Assembly (NCBI GenBank): GCA_905203305.1
Contig: CAJKVH010000004.1
Coordinates: forward strand, 44,693-108,692
Direction of reading: 5' to 3'
DNA: 64,000 nucleotides
From: an uncultured Eubacteriales bacterium
Lineage (GTDB): Bacteria; Bacillota; Clostridia; TANB77; CAG-508
The translations under genes and the position numbers were made by a program. Of the stretch, positions 28,056 to 36,507 are shown piece by piece (positions within the stretch are counted from its first letter, which is position 1; the number at the start of each line of letters is the position of its first letter). The notes beneath the pieces are model-generated. The model worked only from the letters and a program-made list of their open reading frames with translations. It was not told the DNA's origin and searched no databases.

Positions 28056-28084
28056 GAACCGCTTTTAAAAGTGGTTCTTTTTTG
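28056..28084 (+). terminator. Terminator after 103-residue protein gene
   Basis: Arms GAACCGCTTTT (28056-28066) and AAAAGTGGTTC (28067-28077) with one G-T pair, then TTTTTT. Confidence 0.8.
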
Positions 28085-28131
28085 GTAAATAGAATTTTAA
28101 TTGGTAAGTATTGTTTTTAAGTGAAAAGAAA

Positions 28132-28176
28132 AATCCCCTGTATTAACTGCTATTTAGTTAGTACAGAGGATTTTTT
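28132..28176 (+). terminator. Second strong hairpin with T6 tail
   Basis: 17-bp arms (28132-28148 and 28156-28172) with one wobble and one mismatch, loop of 7, then six Ts. There is no gene between it and the previous terminator, so it may end a small transcript or be a remnant. Confidence 0.65.
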
Positions 28177-28189
28177 GTATGAAAAAAAT

Positions 28190-28261
28190 TTGACAATTTT
28201 TGAAAAAGAAAGTATAATTAAAAGGTTCGCTAAAACTTAACCTAAAAAGCTAAAACGTAAC
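28190..28261 (+). promoter_or_regulatory. Consensus promoter and leader repeats of the MATE fusion gene
   Basis: -35 TTGACA (28190-28195), 17-bp spacer, -10 TATAAT (28213-28218). The leader then carries two near-identical 13-mers, GCTAAAACTTAAC (28229-28241) and GCTAAAACGTAAC (28249-28261), 20 bp apart. They may be a regulator site; nothing else is known. Confidence 0.7.
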
Positions 28262-28284
28262 ACAAAAGGAAAGAAAGGAGAAAA

Positions 28285-30282
28285 ATGGAACAAGAAGAGA
28301 ACATATTAGGAAAAGAAAAAATAGGAAAATTAATAAGAAAATTCTCTATTCCTTGCATAATATCATTACTTGTTAATTCATTATATAACATAGTAGATCA
28401 GATATTTATAGGGCAAGGTGTAGGATACTTAGGAAATGGAGCAACAAACGTTGTATTCCCACTTGTAATGATTGGCCTTGCATTTTCATTAATGCTAGGA
28501 GATGGAGCTTCAGCATATTTAAGCTTAAAATTGGGAGAAAAAAAGAAAGATGAAGCAAAAATAGGAATAGGAAATGGAATAGTATTATCTGTAATAGTAT
28601 CAGTATTATTTTGTGCAATAACATTAATGTTTTTACCAGTATTTTTGAAAATTTTTGGCTGTACTGAAAATTTAAAAGAATATGCAACAGCTTATGGAAA
28701 AATAATAGCAATAGGATTCCCATTTTCAATGATAGGAACAACATTAAATTCAATAATAAGAGCAGATGGAAGTCCAAAATATTCAATGACAACAATGCTT
28801 ATAGGTGCAATATTAAATACAATATTAGATCCTATATTTATATTTGTATTACACAAAGGAGTAGAAGGTGCAGCAATTGCAACTGTAATTAGTCAAATTT
28901 TAACATTTATTCTAAATATAGCTTATGTAAAAAGATTTAAATCAATAGAACTTGATAAAGACTCTTTAAAATTAAGATCAAATGTATGTAAAAAAATAGT
29001 AGCATTAGGAATAAGTAGTTTTATAAATCAAATGAGTATAGTATGTGTTATGACAGCAGAAAACAATTTATTAGGAAAATATGGAGCAGCTAGTAAATTT
29101 GGTAGTGAAATTCCAATAACAGTATTAGGTATAGTAATGAAAATAAGTCAAATTTTAAATAGTATGATAATAGGTATAGCAGCAGGAAGTCAACCTATAT
29201 TTGGATATAACTATGGAGCAAGAAAGTTTGACAGAGTAAAACAAACACTAAAAATAGTATTAGGTTCAAGTTTAGTAATAAGTACGATAGCATTTATTTT
29301 ATTCCAAACAATACCAGATAAATTAATATTAATATTTGGTAGTGGTGACGAAAATTATATGGAATTTGCATGTATTGCATTTAGAACATATTTATTATTA
29401 TGTATAGTTAATGGTATACAAATTCCATCAGGAATATTCTTCCAAGCAATTGGAAAAAGTACAAAGAGTGCAATATTATCACTTTCAAGACAAATTGTTA
29501 TATTAATACCTTCAATGATAATATTAAGCCATATATTTGGATTAATGGGAGTTCTATATGCAGGACCTCTTGCTGATGGATTAGCATTTATATTAGCAAC
29601 ATGTTTATTAATAAAAGAATTAAAAGAAGAAAAAGCAAATACAGTCAAAGAAAACAAAGTTTCAGAAGATATAGAAGTAGTAAATAGTGATGAAAAACAA
29701 GTAGTAGTTACTATTGCAAGAGAATATGGATCTGGTGGAAGATATATTGGAAAACTAGTTTCAGAAAAATTAGGAATAAAATTATATGATAAAAACTTTA
29801 TTTTAAAAATTGCAGAAGAAACAGGATTATCAGCAGAATATATTGAAAAAAATGAACAAAAAAGAGAATTATTAGACAATTTAAATATTGAATATTATTC
29901 AGGTCTAAGTAATGCAGATGAATTATTTATAAAAGAATCTAATTTAATAAAAAAGGTTGCAAATGAAAAATCTTGCGTAATTGTGGGAAGATGTGCAGAC
30001 TTTATATTAAAGAATAAAGAAAATGTTGTAAAAGTATTTATTTATAGTGATAAAGAAGGAAAAATAAATAGAGCAACTAACATCTATGGAATAGACAAAA
30101 ACAAAGCCGAAAAAGAAATAAACAAAATAAATAAATTAAGAGCAAATCATTATAAATATTATACAGAAAAAGAATGGAGAGATCCATCAAATTATGACAT
30201 TTGTATAAATAGTGACAGTATAGGAGTAGAAGAGGCAGCAGAGTTAATATGCAATATGGTAAAAGAAAAAGCTACAGTATAA
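28285..30282 (+). CDS. MATE efflux protein fused to a cytidylate-kinase-like domain
   Basis: 665 residues. Residues ~1-450 are a 12-helix MATE family exporter (SIPCIISLLVNSLYNIVDQIFIG; later GSQPIFGYNYGARKFDRV). After a linker (~451-470), a P-loop domain follows to the C-terminus: VTIAREYGSGGRYIGKLVSEKLG, DKNFILKIAEETGLS, CVIVGRCADFIL and a late Y-Y-T-x-K-x-W segment, as in the cytidylate-kinase-like (AAA_33-type) family. The nucleotide domain is probably cytosolic and may regulate or energise the exporter. Such fusions exist in gut Firmicutes, but I know of no function. Confidence 0.9.
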   Translation: MEQEENILGKEKIGKLIRKFSIPCIISLLVNSLYNIVDQIFIGQGVGYLGNGATNVVFPLVMIGLAFSLMLGDGASAYLSLKLGEKKKDEAKIGIGNGIVLSVIVSVLFCAITLMFLPVFLKIFGCTENLKEYATAYGKIIAIGFPFSMIGTTLNSIIRADGSPKYSMTTMLIGAILNTILDPIFIFVLHKGVEGAAIATVISQILTFILNIAYVKRFKSIELDKDSLKLRSNVCKKIVALGISSFINQMSIVCVMTAENNLLGKYGAASKFGSEIPITVLGIVMKISQILNSMIIGIAAGSQPIFGYNYGARKFDRVKQTLKIVLGSSLVISTIAFILFQTIPDKLILIFGSGDENYMEFACIAFRTYLLLCIVNGIQIPSGIFFQAIGKSTKSAILSLSRQIVILIPSMIILSHIFGLMGVLYAGPLADGLAFILATCLLIKELKEEKANTVKENKVSEDIEVVNSDEKQVVVTIAREYGSGGRYIGKLVSEKLGIKLYDKNFILKIAEETGLSAEYIEKNEQKRELLDNLNIEYYSGLSNADELFIKESNLIKKVANEKSCVIVGRCADFILKNKENVVKVFIYSDKEGKINRATNIYGIDKNKAEKEINKINKLRANHYKYYTEKEWRDPSNYDICINSDSIGVEEAAELICNMVKEKATV

Positions 30283-30301
30283 TAGAAGGAGTAAAACATT
30301 G

Positions 30302-31189
30302 ATGGAAAAAAATATACCAGATTTTTTTGAAGAAATCTTAAATGCACAATATGGTAAAGAACTTAGTAAAGATATAATTTATAATTTAAATTTGCCTAAA
30401 AAAGTAACATTAAGAGTAAATACTATAAAATCTGATGTAAACGAAATTATAAGCGTTTTTGAAAAGGAGAACATAAAATTTAAGAATATAAAATGGTATA
30501 AAGATGCTTTTATAATAGAAAATGTAAAAGAAGAAAGACTAAAAGAACTTGATATATATAAACAAGGAAAAATCTATTTACAAAGTTTATCATCAATGTT
30601 ACCACCTTTGGTTTTAAGCCCTAATGAAAAAGAAAATATTTTAGATATGGCAGCAGCACCTGGGGGAAAAACAACTCAAATGGCAACACTCTCAGATAAT
30701 AAAGCATACATCACAGCATGTGAAAGAAACAAAATAAGAGGAGAAAAGCTAAAATATAATTTAGAAAAACAAGGTGCAAAAACAGTTAATGTAATGCTAG
30801 AAGATGCAGGTGATTTAAGTGATTTCTTTTCGTTTGATAAAATATTACTTGATGCACCTTGCAGTGGTAGCGGAACAGATAATGTATTTAAAAGTAATTT
30901 TACTTATAGCTTAATTGAAAAATCTAAAAAAACACAAGAAAGATTATTAAGAAAAGCTTTAAAAATATTAAAATCAGGTGGGGAAATGGTTTATTCTACA
31001 TGTTCAATTTTGTCAAAAGAAAATGAAGAAGTTGTAGAAAAAGTTATAAAAGAATTTAAAGCAGAACTAATAAATATTGATTTAAGTGATGAGATAAAAT
31101 GCTTGCCATGTAACTTAAAAGAAGCAAAAGTAATTGCTCCAAATGAATTATTTGAAGGCTTCTTTGTAGCTAAAATTAGAAAAAAATAA
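30302..31189 (+). CDS. RsmB/NOP-type rRNA m5C methyltransferase
   Basis: About 295 residues. An N-terminal RNA-binding part (LPKKVTLRVNTIKSD) and a Rossmann SAM domain: DMAAAPGGKTTQMA (motif I), DAPCSGSGTDNVF with the releasing Cys, and VYSTCSILSKENEEVV with the catalytic Cys in TCS. It methylates a cytosine of 16S (or 23S) rRNA. Two starts are possible, TTG 30299 and ATG 30302; the SD AGAAGGAG fits either. Shorter than RsmB (no NusB domain), so closer to RsmF/YebU. Confidence 0.9.
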   Translation: MEKNIPDFFEEILNAQYGKELSKDIIYNLNLPKKVTLRVNTIKSDVNEIISVFEKENIKFKNIKWYKDAFIIENVKEERLKELDIYKQGKIYLQSLSSMLPPLVLSPNEKENILDMAAAPGGKTTQMATLSDNKAYITACERNKIRGEKLKYNLEKQGAKTVNVMLEDAGDLSDFFSFDKILLDAPCSGSGTDNVFKSNFTYSLIEKSKKTQERLLRKALKILKSGGEMVYSTCSILSKENEEVVEKVIKEFKAELINIDLSDEIKCLPCNLKEAKVIAPNELFEGFFVAKIRKK

Positions 31190-31191
31190 TA

Positions 31192-31228
31192 AAAATATCC
31201 AAGGTTTAAGTACTTTGGATATTTTTTG
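31192..31228 (+). terminator. Terminator after rRNA methyltransferase gene
   Basis: 14-bp arms 31192-31205 and 31212-31225 with one G-T pair; the T-run continues to 31227. Confidence 0.85.
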
Positions 31229-31245
31229 AATTTATTAAAAAGATA

Positions 31246-31273
31246 TTGTAATTTTATTTTAGTATGCTATAAT
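31246..31273 (+). promoter_or_regulatory. Promoter of iron alcohol dehydrogenase gene
   Basis: -35 TTGTAA (31246-31251), 16-bp spacer, -10 TATAAT (31268-31273) with the TG extension (TGCTATAAT). Confidence 0.6.
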
Positions 31274-31312
31274 GTGAATGTAAAATTAAAAGTTACGAAA
31301 GGAGAAATAAAA

Positions 31313-32479
31313 ATGTCAACAACAAAATTTGTTTTAAACGAAACATCATATTTTGGAAATGGGGCAAGAGAAGTACTTGCAGAAGAAATTTTAAAGAGAG
31401 GATTTAAAAAAGTATTTTTAGTATCTGATAAATCATTAGTAGAAGCAGGAGTTGCAGCTAAGGTTGAAGAAGAATTAAAAAAAGCAAATATTGCATACGA
31501 TTTATATTCAGAAATAAAACCAAACCCTACAATAAAAAATGTATTAGATGGGGTAGATGCATGTAAAAAATCAGGAGCTGATTTAATAGTTGCAGTTGGT
31601 GGTGGATCTAGTATGGATACTGCCAAAGGAATATCTATAGTAATGACAAATCCAGATAGAGCAGATATTAGATCTTTAAATGGTTTATCAAATACAGTAA
31701 ACAGAGGAATGCCAGTAATTGCAATGCCTACAACTGCAGGAACAGCAGCAGAAGTAACAATAAACTATGTAATAACAGATGAAGAAAGAAAAATAAAAAT
31801 GGTATGTGTTGATCCAAATGATATACCAATAATAGCAATTGTAGATACAGAACTTATGGCATCAATGCCAAAAGGACTTGCTGCAGCAACAGGTTTAGAT
31901 GCTTTAACACATGCTGTAGAAGGATATATAACAAAAGCACATAACTTAATGTCTGATATGTTCCATATGAAGGCAATAAAACTTATATTTGCAAATCTTA
32001 CAAAAGCTGTAAATGATAAAGATCCAGAAGCAATAGAAAAAATAGGATATGCTCAATATATTGCTGGAATGGGATTTTCAAATGTTGGACTAGGTATAGT
32101 TCACTCAATGGCCCATCAATTAGGAGCTGTATATGACACTCCACATGGTATAGCAAATGCAATGTTATTACCTACAGTTATGAGATTTAATGGAGAAAAT
32201 CCAGAAACAGCACAAAGATTTAGAGAAATCTTATGTGAAATAGGAAGACCAGATGCAGCTCATTTGAACGATCAAGACGTAATAAACACATTTGTATGGA
32301 TGATTTCAGAATTATCTAAATCAGTTGGAGTAACACAAAAAATAACAGATTATGGTGCTAAACCAGAAGATTTCGAAATGCTTGCAGAAAAAGCAATGGA
32401 AGACCCATGCAAACCAGGAAACCCAAGAGAAGTTTCAAAAGAAGAATTTATAGAATTATTTAGAAGAGCAGCTGAATAA
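31313..32479 (+). CDS. Iron-containing alcohol dehydrogenase (FucO-like)
   Basis: 388 residues of family III alcohol dehydrogenases. NAD site GGGSSMDTAKG, then MPTTAGTAAEVT, the metal ligands in LDALTHAVEGYI and GIVHSMAHQLGAVYDTPHG (three His plus an Asp), matching lactaldehyde/1,2-propanediol or 1,3-propanediol oxidoreductases. It probably recycles NADH in fermentation. The start is ATG 31313 after AAAGGAG; the frame upstream to 31226 runs back through the promoter. Monocistronic. Confidence 0.93.
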   Translation: MSTTKFVLNETSYFGNGAREVLAEEILKRGFKKVFLVSDKSLVEAGVAAKVEEELKKANIAYDLYSEIKPNPTIKNVLDGVDACKKSGADLIVAVGGGSSMDTAKGISIVMTNPDRADIRSLNGLSNTVNRGMPVIAMPTTAGTAAEVTINYVITDEERKIKMVCVDPNDIPIIAIVDTELMASMPKGLAAATGLDALTHAVEGYITKAHNLMSDMFHMKAIKLIFANLTKAVNDKDPEAIEKIGYAQYIAGMGFSNVGLGIVHSMAHQLGAVYDTPHGIANAMLLPTVMRFNGENPETAQRFREILCEIGRPDAAHLNDQDVINTFVWMISELSKSVGVTQKITDYGAKPEDFEMLAEKAMEDPCKPGNPREVSKEEFIELFRRAAE

Positions 32480-32487
32480 AAATAAAA

Positions 32488-32527
32488 CCCAAAAAGAACC
32501 GAAAATTTCTTTTTGGGAGTTTTTTTA
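32488..32527. terminator. Terminator between convergent genes
   Basis: Arms CCCAAAAAGAA (32488-32498) and TTCTTTTTGGG (32507-32517), then AGTTTTTTT. Confidence 0.82.
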
Positions 32528-32770
32528 TTGGTTTTGAAATTTGACTTTGGCAGCGTCAATTCTATTTTGTTCTGCAACATCAGTTTTGTACCAACCTTTT
32601 TCAGCCATTAAGTTATAAAGCTTATTTTGAATATCTAAAGAAGTATTTAAAGCTTCTTTAAATGCTGTATGAACTTCAGAAGTAGTTGACTCAAGTGCTC
32701 CATGAAGATATAAATCACAAACACCTTTTATAACTAATAATTCATCTTCCATTAATTCTTTGTCTTCCAT
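32525..32770 (-). CDS. Spore coat protein, CotF-like
   Basis: 81 residues. The pattern VHTAFKEALNTSLDIQNKLY...MAEKGWY matches the CotF family (ferritin-like helical pair ending in Y/W near MxxKGWY). It would be made in the mother cell and deposited in the spore coat. SD AAAAAGGAGG. It lies 13 bp after the small gene at 32784-32957, with dpaB further upstream, all read leftward, suggesting a spore operon. Confidence 0.8.
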   Translation of the reverse strand: MEDKELMEDELLVIKGVCDLYLHGALESTTSEVHTAFKEALNTSLDIQNKLYNLMAEKGWYKTDVAEQNRIDAAKVKFQNQ

Positions 32771-32783
32771 AAAATCCTCCTTT

Positions 32784-32957
32784 TTATAATAAATTTAAAA
32801 ACTTGTTAAATAGTTCAGTATGCTTATTTTCAAGTTCCTTTACATAAGAAGAAAGATTAACATCTAATAACTTACTAGATGTTTTTTTACTACAATTTTT
32901 CATAAAACACTCATGTGAAATAGCATCCTCAACATACAAAAGCTCTTTACTTGTCAT
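32784..32957 (-). CDS. Small spore-coat-associated protein (57 residues)
   Basis: A gene too short for routine ORF lists. It reads MTSKELLYVEDAISHECFMK from ATG 32957, with SD AGGTGGTGATT, to a stop at 32784-32786; the rest ends in ELENKHTELFNKFLNLL. The pattern K-E-L-x-Y-V-E-D-A-x-x-H-E, then a final helix with E-x-L-x-x-K-H-x-x-L-F, is that of small clostridial proteins paired with CotF-like coat proteins. Its neighbours (CotF-like downstream, dpaB upstream) agree. Confidence 0.75.
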   Translation of the reverse strand: MTSKELLYVEDAISHECFMKNCSKKTSSKLLDVNLSSYVKELENKHTELFNKFLNLL

Positions 32958-33013
32958 AATTAATCACCACCTGTAATTAATTATTTACAAATATAGATAA
33001 ATTATTCATCAAA

Positions 33014-33593
33014 CTATAAAAGGATTGGTTCAATTTGATCTCCATCTAAAGCAGATTCAATTGTTTTTACAATATATTCTGCATCAAAAACAATTGATCT
33101 TGGTTTAGTAATAGGATTATCTTGTTTGAATGGAACAAAATAGTAATTTTTTCGATTGATTAAACTACCTATACTTATTAAATTAGCACCAAGTCCATTA
33201 TTTGTAGAAGGTGCAATAACAACAGGCAAATTGTTCCTTAAATGTGATTTAACAGCCATTAAGGCAGGAGTATCTATAATATCACAGGCAAGTTTAGACA
33301 TTGTATTTCCACTTGCTGGTGCAACAATCATAATATCAGTTAAATGTTTAGGACCGAATTGGTTCAGCATCTTGAATAGAATGAATTATACTTTTTTCAC
33401 ATATTTCTTCAATTGTATTTACAATTTCACTAGCCTTACCAAATTTTGTATCAAGTTTATAGCTATTATAAGACATAATAGGGATAATATCGGCACCTAA
33501 TTTTTTTAATTCTTTCATTTTAGGAATGGTTTTATTAAACGTGCAGAAAGAACCTGTAAGTACAAATCCAATTCTTTTTCCTTTAACTTCCAA
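33014..33593 (-). CDS. dpaB: Dipicolinate synthase subunit B, with CGG-associated +1 frameshift
   Basis: A flavoprotein-fold subunit that with DpaA makes dipicolinic acid, which fills and stabilises spores. First part (from ATG 33593): GKRIGFVLTGSFCTFNKTIP. Second part: GPKHLTDIMIVAPASGNTMSKLACDI with the family's APxSGNT motif, then NLPVVIAPSTNNGLG and NYYFVPFKQDNP. The first frame reads ATT CGG TCC TAA and stops. Skipping the C of CGG (33356-33354) gives AEPI-GPKHLTD, exactly the conserved DpaB junction, and a protein of ~192 residues. No dpaA is nearby; it heads a leftward spore gene set. Confidence 0.9.
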
Positions 33594-33735
33594 ATTTTAT
33601 CAAATCCTCCTTTCAAAAAATATCTTTATATATAATATGAAACAAATATATGATTTTTGATTGAAAAATGTAAAATTTTGTAGATATATTTATCTTGCGA
33701 AAATATGGTAAATGTGATAAAATTTGAAAAAATCC

Positions 33736-33758
33736 ACATTTGGGGACGGTCCTTTTTT
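33736..33758. repeat. Half copy of GGGACGG REP-like element
   Basis: ACATTTGGGGACGGTCC followed by a T-run lies in the gap between dpaB and pepF. It shares the ATTTRGGGACGG core with the inverted element at 13619-13672; no second arm is seen here. Confidence 0.5.
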
Positions 33759-33808
33759 GGGAAATTAAAAACTCATCTACAAAAGGATAGAAGAAAGGAA
33801 GTTTTATA

Positions 33809-35575
33809 ATGCAAGAAAAATATACATGGAATTTAAAAGACATTTTTGAAACAGAAGAAGATTTTGAAAATGAAATAAAAAAATTAAATGAAAACTTAAA
33901 AAATGTAAGTTTATATCAAGGAAAATTAGCTAAAAGTTCAGAAAATATCTATAAATGTTATATGTCTTATGAAAAAGCCCTAGAAAATTATGATAAAATA
34001 TATGCCTATGGAATGCTAAAATTCCATTTAGATATGGCAGATAGTGATAATATAAAATTATTTAAAAGATGTGAGGGATTGGGTACGGAATTTGAAAAGG
34101 CTACATCATTTATAACTCCTGAAATTACTGATATTGATAGCAATTTATTAGTAAAATATTTAAATGAAAATAATGATCTTAGAAGATATGAAAGATTAAT
34201 AAAAGAAATTATCAAAAACAAAGAACATATATTATCTAAAGAAGAAGAAAAAATACTTGCAAATTATTCTGAAGTTTTTAACTGTGGAAAAAATGCGTTT
34301 GAAACTTTGACAAATGCTGAATTTAAATTTGGAAATATAGAATTAGCTAATGGAGAAATTATAGAGTTAACTGATAGCAATTATCCAATGTTTATGAAAA
34401 ACAAAGATGAGAATATTAGAAAAAAAGCATTTAATATGTATAGAGAAAAGTATAAAGAATTTTGTGGAACTATAAGTGAATTGTATTTAAGTAAAGTAAG
34501 AGAAAATGTCATTACAGCAAAACTTCGCAATTATTCATCAGCTTTAGAAATGGCTGTATTTCAAGATGATTCTAATTTGAATGTATATAACAAATTAATA
34601 GAAGCTGTAAATGAAAATTTGGATATTAATCATGGATTTATAACTTTAAAAAAGAAACTTCTAAAAAAAGAAAATTTACACATGTATGATATGTTTTTGA
34701 ATCCTTTCGAAGAAAAGGATGATAATATAAGTTTTGAAGAAGCAAAAAAACAGGTTTTAGAGGCTTTAAGTATAATGGGGGATGAATATACAAGTAAAAT
34801 AAACTTTGCGTTTAATCATGGATGGCTAGATTTGTATCCAAAAGCACATAAATATAATGGAGCTTATAATATGGGAGTTTATGGAGTACATCCATATGTA
34901 TTATGTAATTATATAAATCAAAAAAGAGATGTAAGCACAATTGCACATGAATTTGGACATGCGATGCATGCATGTTATTCGCATAGTAATCAAAATGTTA
35001 TAGATGCTAATTATACAATAATGATAGCAGAAATAGCCTCAACAACTAACGAGATTTTATTAGCACAATTTCAAATAAAAAACGAAAAAGACAAAATGAA
35101 AAAAGCAGAATTAATATACGAATTAATTGAAATGATAAAATCAACGCTTTTTACTCAAGCTATGTTTGCGGAATTTGAAAAAGAAATTCACTCTAAAATA
35201 GAGCAAGGAGATAATTTATCTTCTGATGATATTTCTAATATTTATTATGAATTGAAGCTTAAGTATACTGGTAAAGATTGTATTATTGACGAAAATACAA
35301 GATATGAATGGGCATATATATCTCATTTTTATACACCATTTTATGTATATAAATATGCAACAGGAATATCTGCTGCAATAATAATTGCAAGTAACATTCT
35401 ATCAGGAAAAGAAGGATATGTTGAAAAATACATAAACATGTTAAAACAAGGATGTACAAAAAAAGCTGTTGACTTATTAAAAATGGTTGATGTAGATATA
35501 GAAAGTAAAGAAACTTATAAAGGAGCAATTGATTTCTACAGAGAATTAATAAAAGAATTACAAGAATTGATCTAA
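33809..35575 (+). CDS. pepF: Oligoendopeptidase F (M3 family)
   Basis: 588 residues. A cytosolic zinc metallopeptidase that cleaves medium-size peptides. The active site is AHEFGHAMHA (His380, Glu, His384), with the third ligand Glu downstream in MIAEIASTTNEILL. The N-terminal helical region (YTWNLKDIFETEEDFE) and the C-terminal YAYKYATGISAA-like IYKYATGISAAIIIA match PepF. SD GAAAGGAAG. No partner genes. Confidence 0.95.
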   Translation: MQEKYTWNLKDIFETEEDFENEIKKLNENLKNVSLYQGKLAKSSENIYKCYMSYEKALENYDKIYAYGMLKFHLDMADSDNIKLFKRCEGLGTEFEKATSFITPEITDIDSNLLVKYLNENNDLRRYERLIKEIIKNKEHILSKEEEKILANYSEVFNCGKNAFETLTNAEFKFGNIELANGEIIELTDSNYPMFMKNKDENIRKKAFNMYREKYKEFCGTISELYLSKVRENVITAKLRNYSSALEMAVFQDDSNLNVYNKLIEAVNENLDINHGFITLKKKLLKKENLHMYDMFLNPFEEKDDNISFEEAKKQVLEALSIMGDEYTSKINFAFNHGWLDLYPKAHKYNGAYNMGVYGVHPYVLCNYINQKRDVSTIAHEFGHAMHACYSHSNQNVIDANYTIMIAEIASTTNEILLAQFQIKNEKDKMKKAELIYELIEMIKSTLFTQAMFAEFEKEIHSKIEQGDNLSSDDISNIYYELKLKYTGKDCIIDENTRYEWAYISHFYTPFYVYKYATGISAAIIIASNILSGKEGYVEKYINMLKQGCTKKAVDLLKMVDVDIESKETYKGAIDFYRELIKELQELI

Positions 35576-35626
35576 CGCATATAATACATTAAAATCTGAT
35601 TGATGCGAGAATAAGAGGAGAGAAAT

Positions 35627-36481
35627 ATGGAACAAGTTATCGAAAAAAAAGAAGAACTACCAAAAGAACAAATTAAAACTAATGAAGAAAACCATTTTAA
35701 AATATTAGGAATAACATTTTGGAGATTGTTTGCTTATTTTATTATATATAGCATAATTGGTTTTGTTATTGAAACATTATTTGGAATGGCCAAATATGGT
35801 ATGTTAGAAAGTAGACAAAGCTTCTTGTATGGACCATTTTGCGCTATATATGGAGTAGGGGCAATTATTATGATATTGTCCTTACAGTATTTCAAAAAAA
35901 GCTATAATTCACTTTTTATTGGAGGATGTATTGTTGGATCAGTTACAGAATATTTAGTAAGCTGGATAGGAGAAGCTATTTTACATTTAAAATGGTGGGA
36001 CTATTCTAAAATGCCATTTAATATTAATGGAAGAATTTGCTTACTGTATGCTGTATTTTGGGGATTTTTAGGACTATATTTAATGATTTCTTTAAATCCA
36101 AAAATTGATCGATTAATAAATTTTATTAAGAGCAAAATTTCAATAAATCTATTGCAAATATTTGTAGTATTATGCACTATCTTTATGTTTGTTGATTGTG
36201 TATCTACAGCCTTTGCTTTATCATTTTTTACAGTAAGAACTATAAAAGAAAAAAATATTCCAGTTAGTAACCAAGAATATGTAGATAAAGCATACGAAAA
36301 TATTTATAATAACGAATTTAAAGTAAAATTAATTAATAAATTTTTCAATGATGAAAAAATGCTAAAAACATTTCCAAGATTAACAGTAGAAGATTCTAGT
36401 GGAAATATAATAAGAGTAAGCACATTATATCCAGACATAAAAACATATTTTTATAAGTTTGGTGGGGGAGAAGAAAAATAG
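35627..36481 (+). CDS. Putative ABC-transporter type IV (PF06541) membrane protein
   Basis: 284 residues, six membrane helices. The family pattern is seen: FIIYSIIGFVIETLFGMAKYG, RQSFLYGPFCAIYGVGAI and WWDYSKMPFNINGRICLLYAVFWGFLGL. The name is a Pfam label; the real role is unknown. The last ~70 residues form a soluble C-terminal tail. Good SD (GAGGAGAG) and a terminator at its end. Confidence 0.88.
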   Translation: MEQVIEKKEELPKEQIKTNEENHFKILGITFWRLFAYFIIYSIIGFVIETLFGMAKYGMLESRQSFLYGPFCAIYGVGAIIMILSLQYFKKSYNSLFIGGCIVGSVTEYLVSWIGEAILHLKWWDYSKMPFNINGRICLLYAVFWGFLGLYLMISLNPKIDRLINFIKSKISINLLQIFVVLCTIFMFVDCVSTAFALSFFTVRTIKEKNIPVSNQEYVDKAYENIYNNEFKVKLINKFFNDEKMLKTFPRLTVEDSSGNIIRVSTLYPDIKTYFYKFGGGEEK

Positions 36482-36507
36482 CTACTTTTTTAGGTAGCTA
36501 TTTTTTA
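36476..36507. terminator. Terminator between convergent genes
   Basis: Arms AAATAGCTAC (36476-36485) and GTAGCTATTT (36494-36503), then Ts. Confidence 0.83.

Noticed and set aside
28405..28795. Long reverse-strand frames inside fruA, nrdD, MATE and other genes
   Set aside because: They are Leu/Phe/His-rich shadows without SD, opposite well-supported genes.
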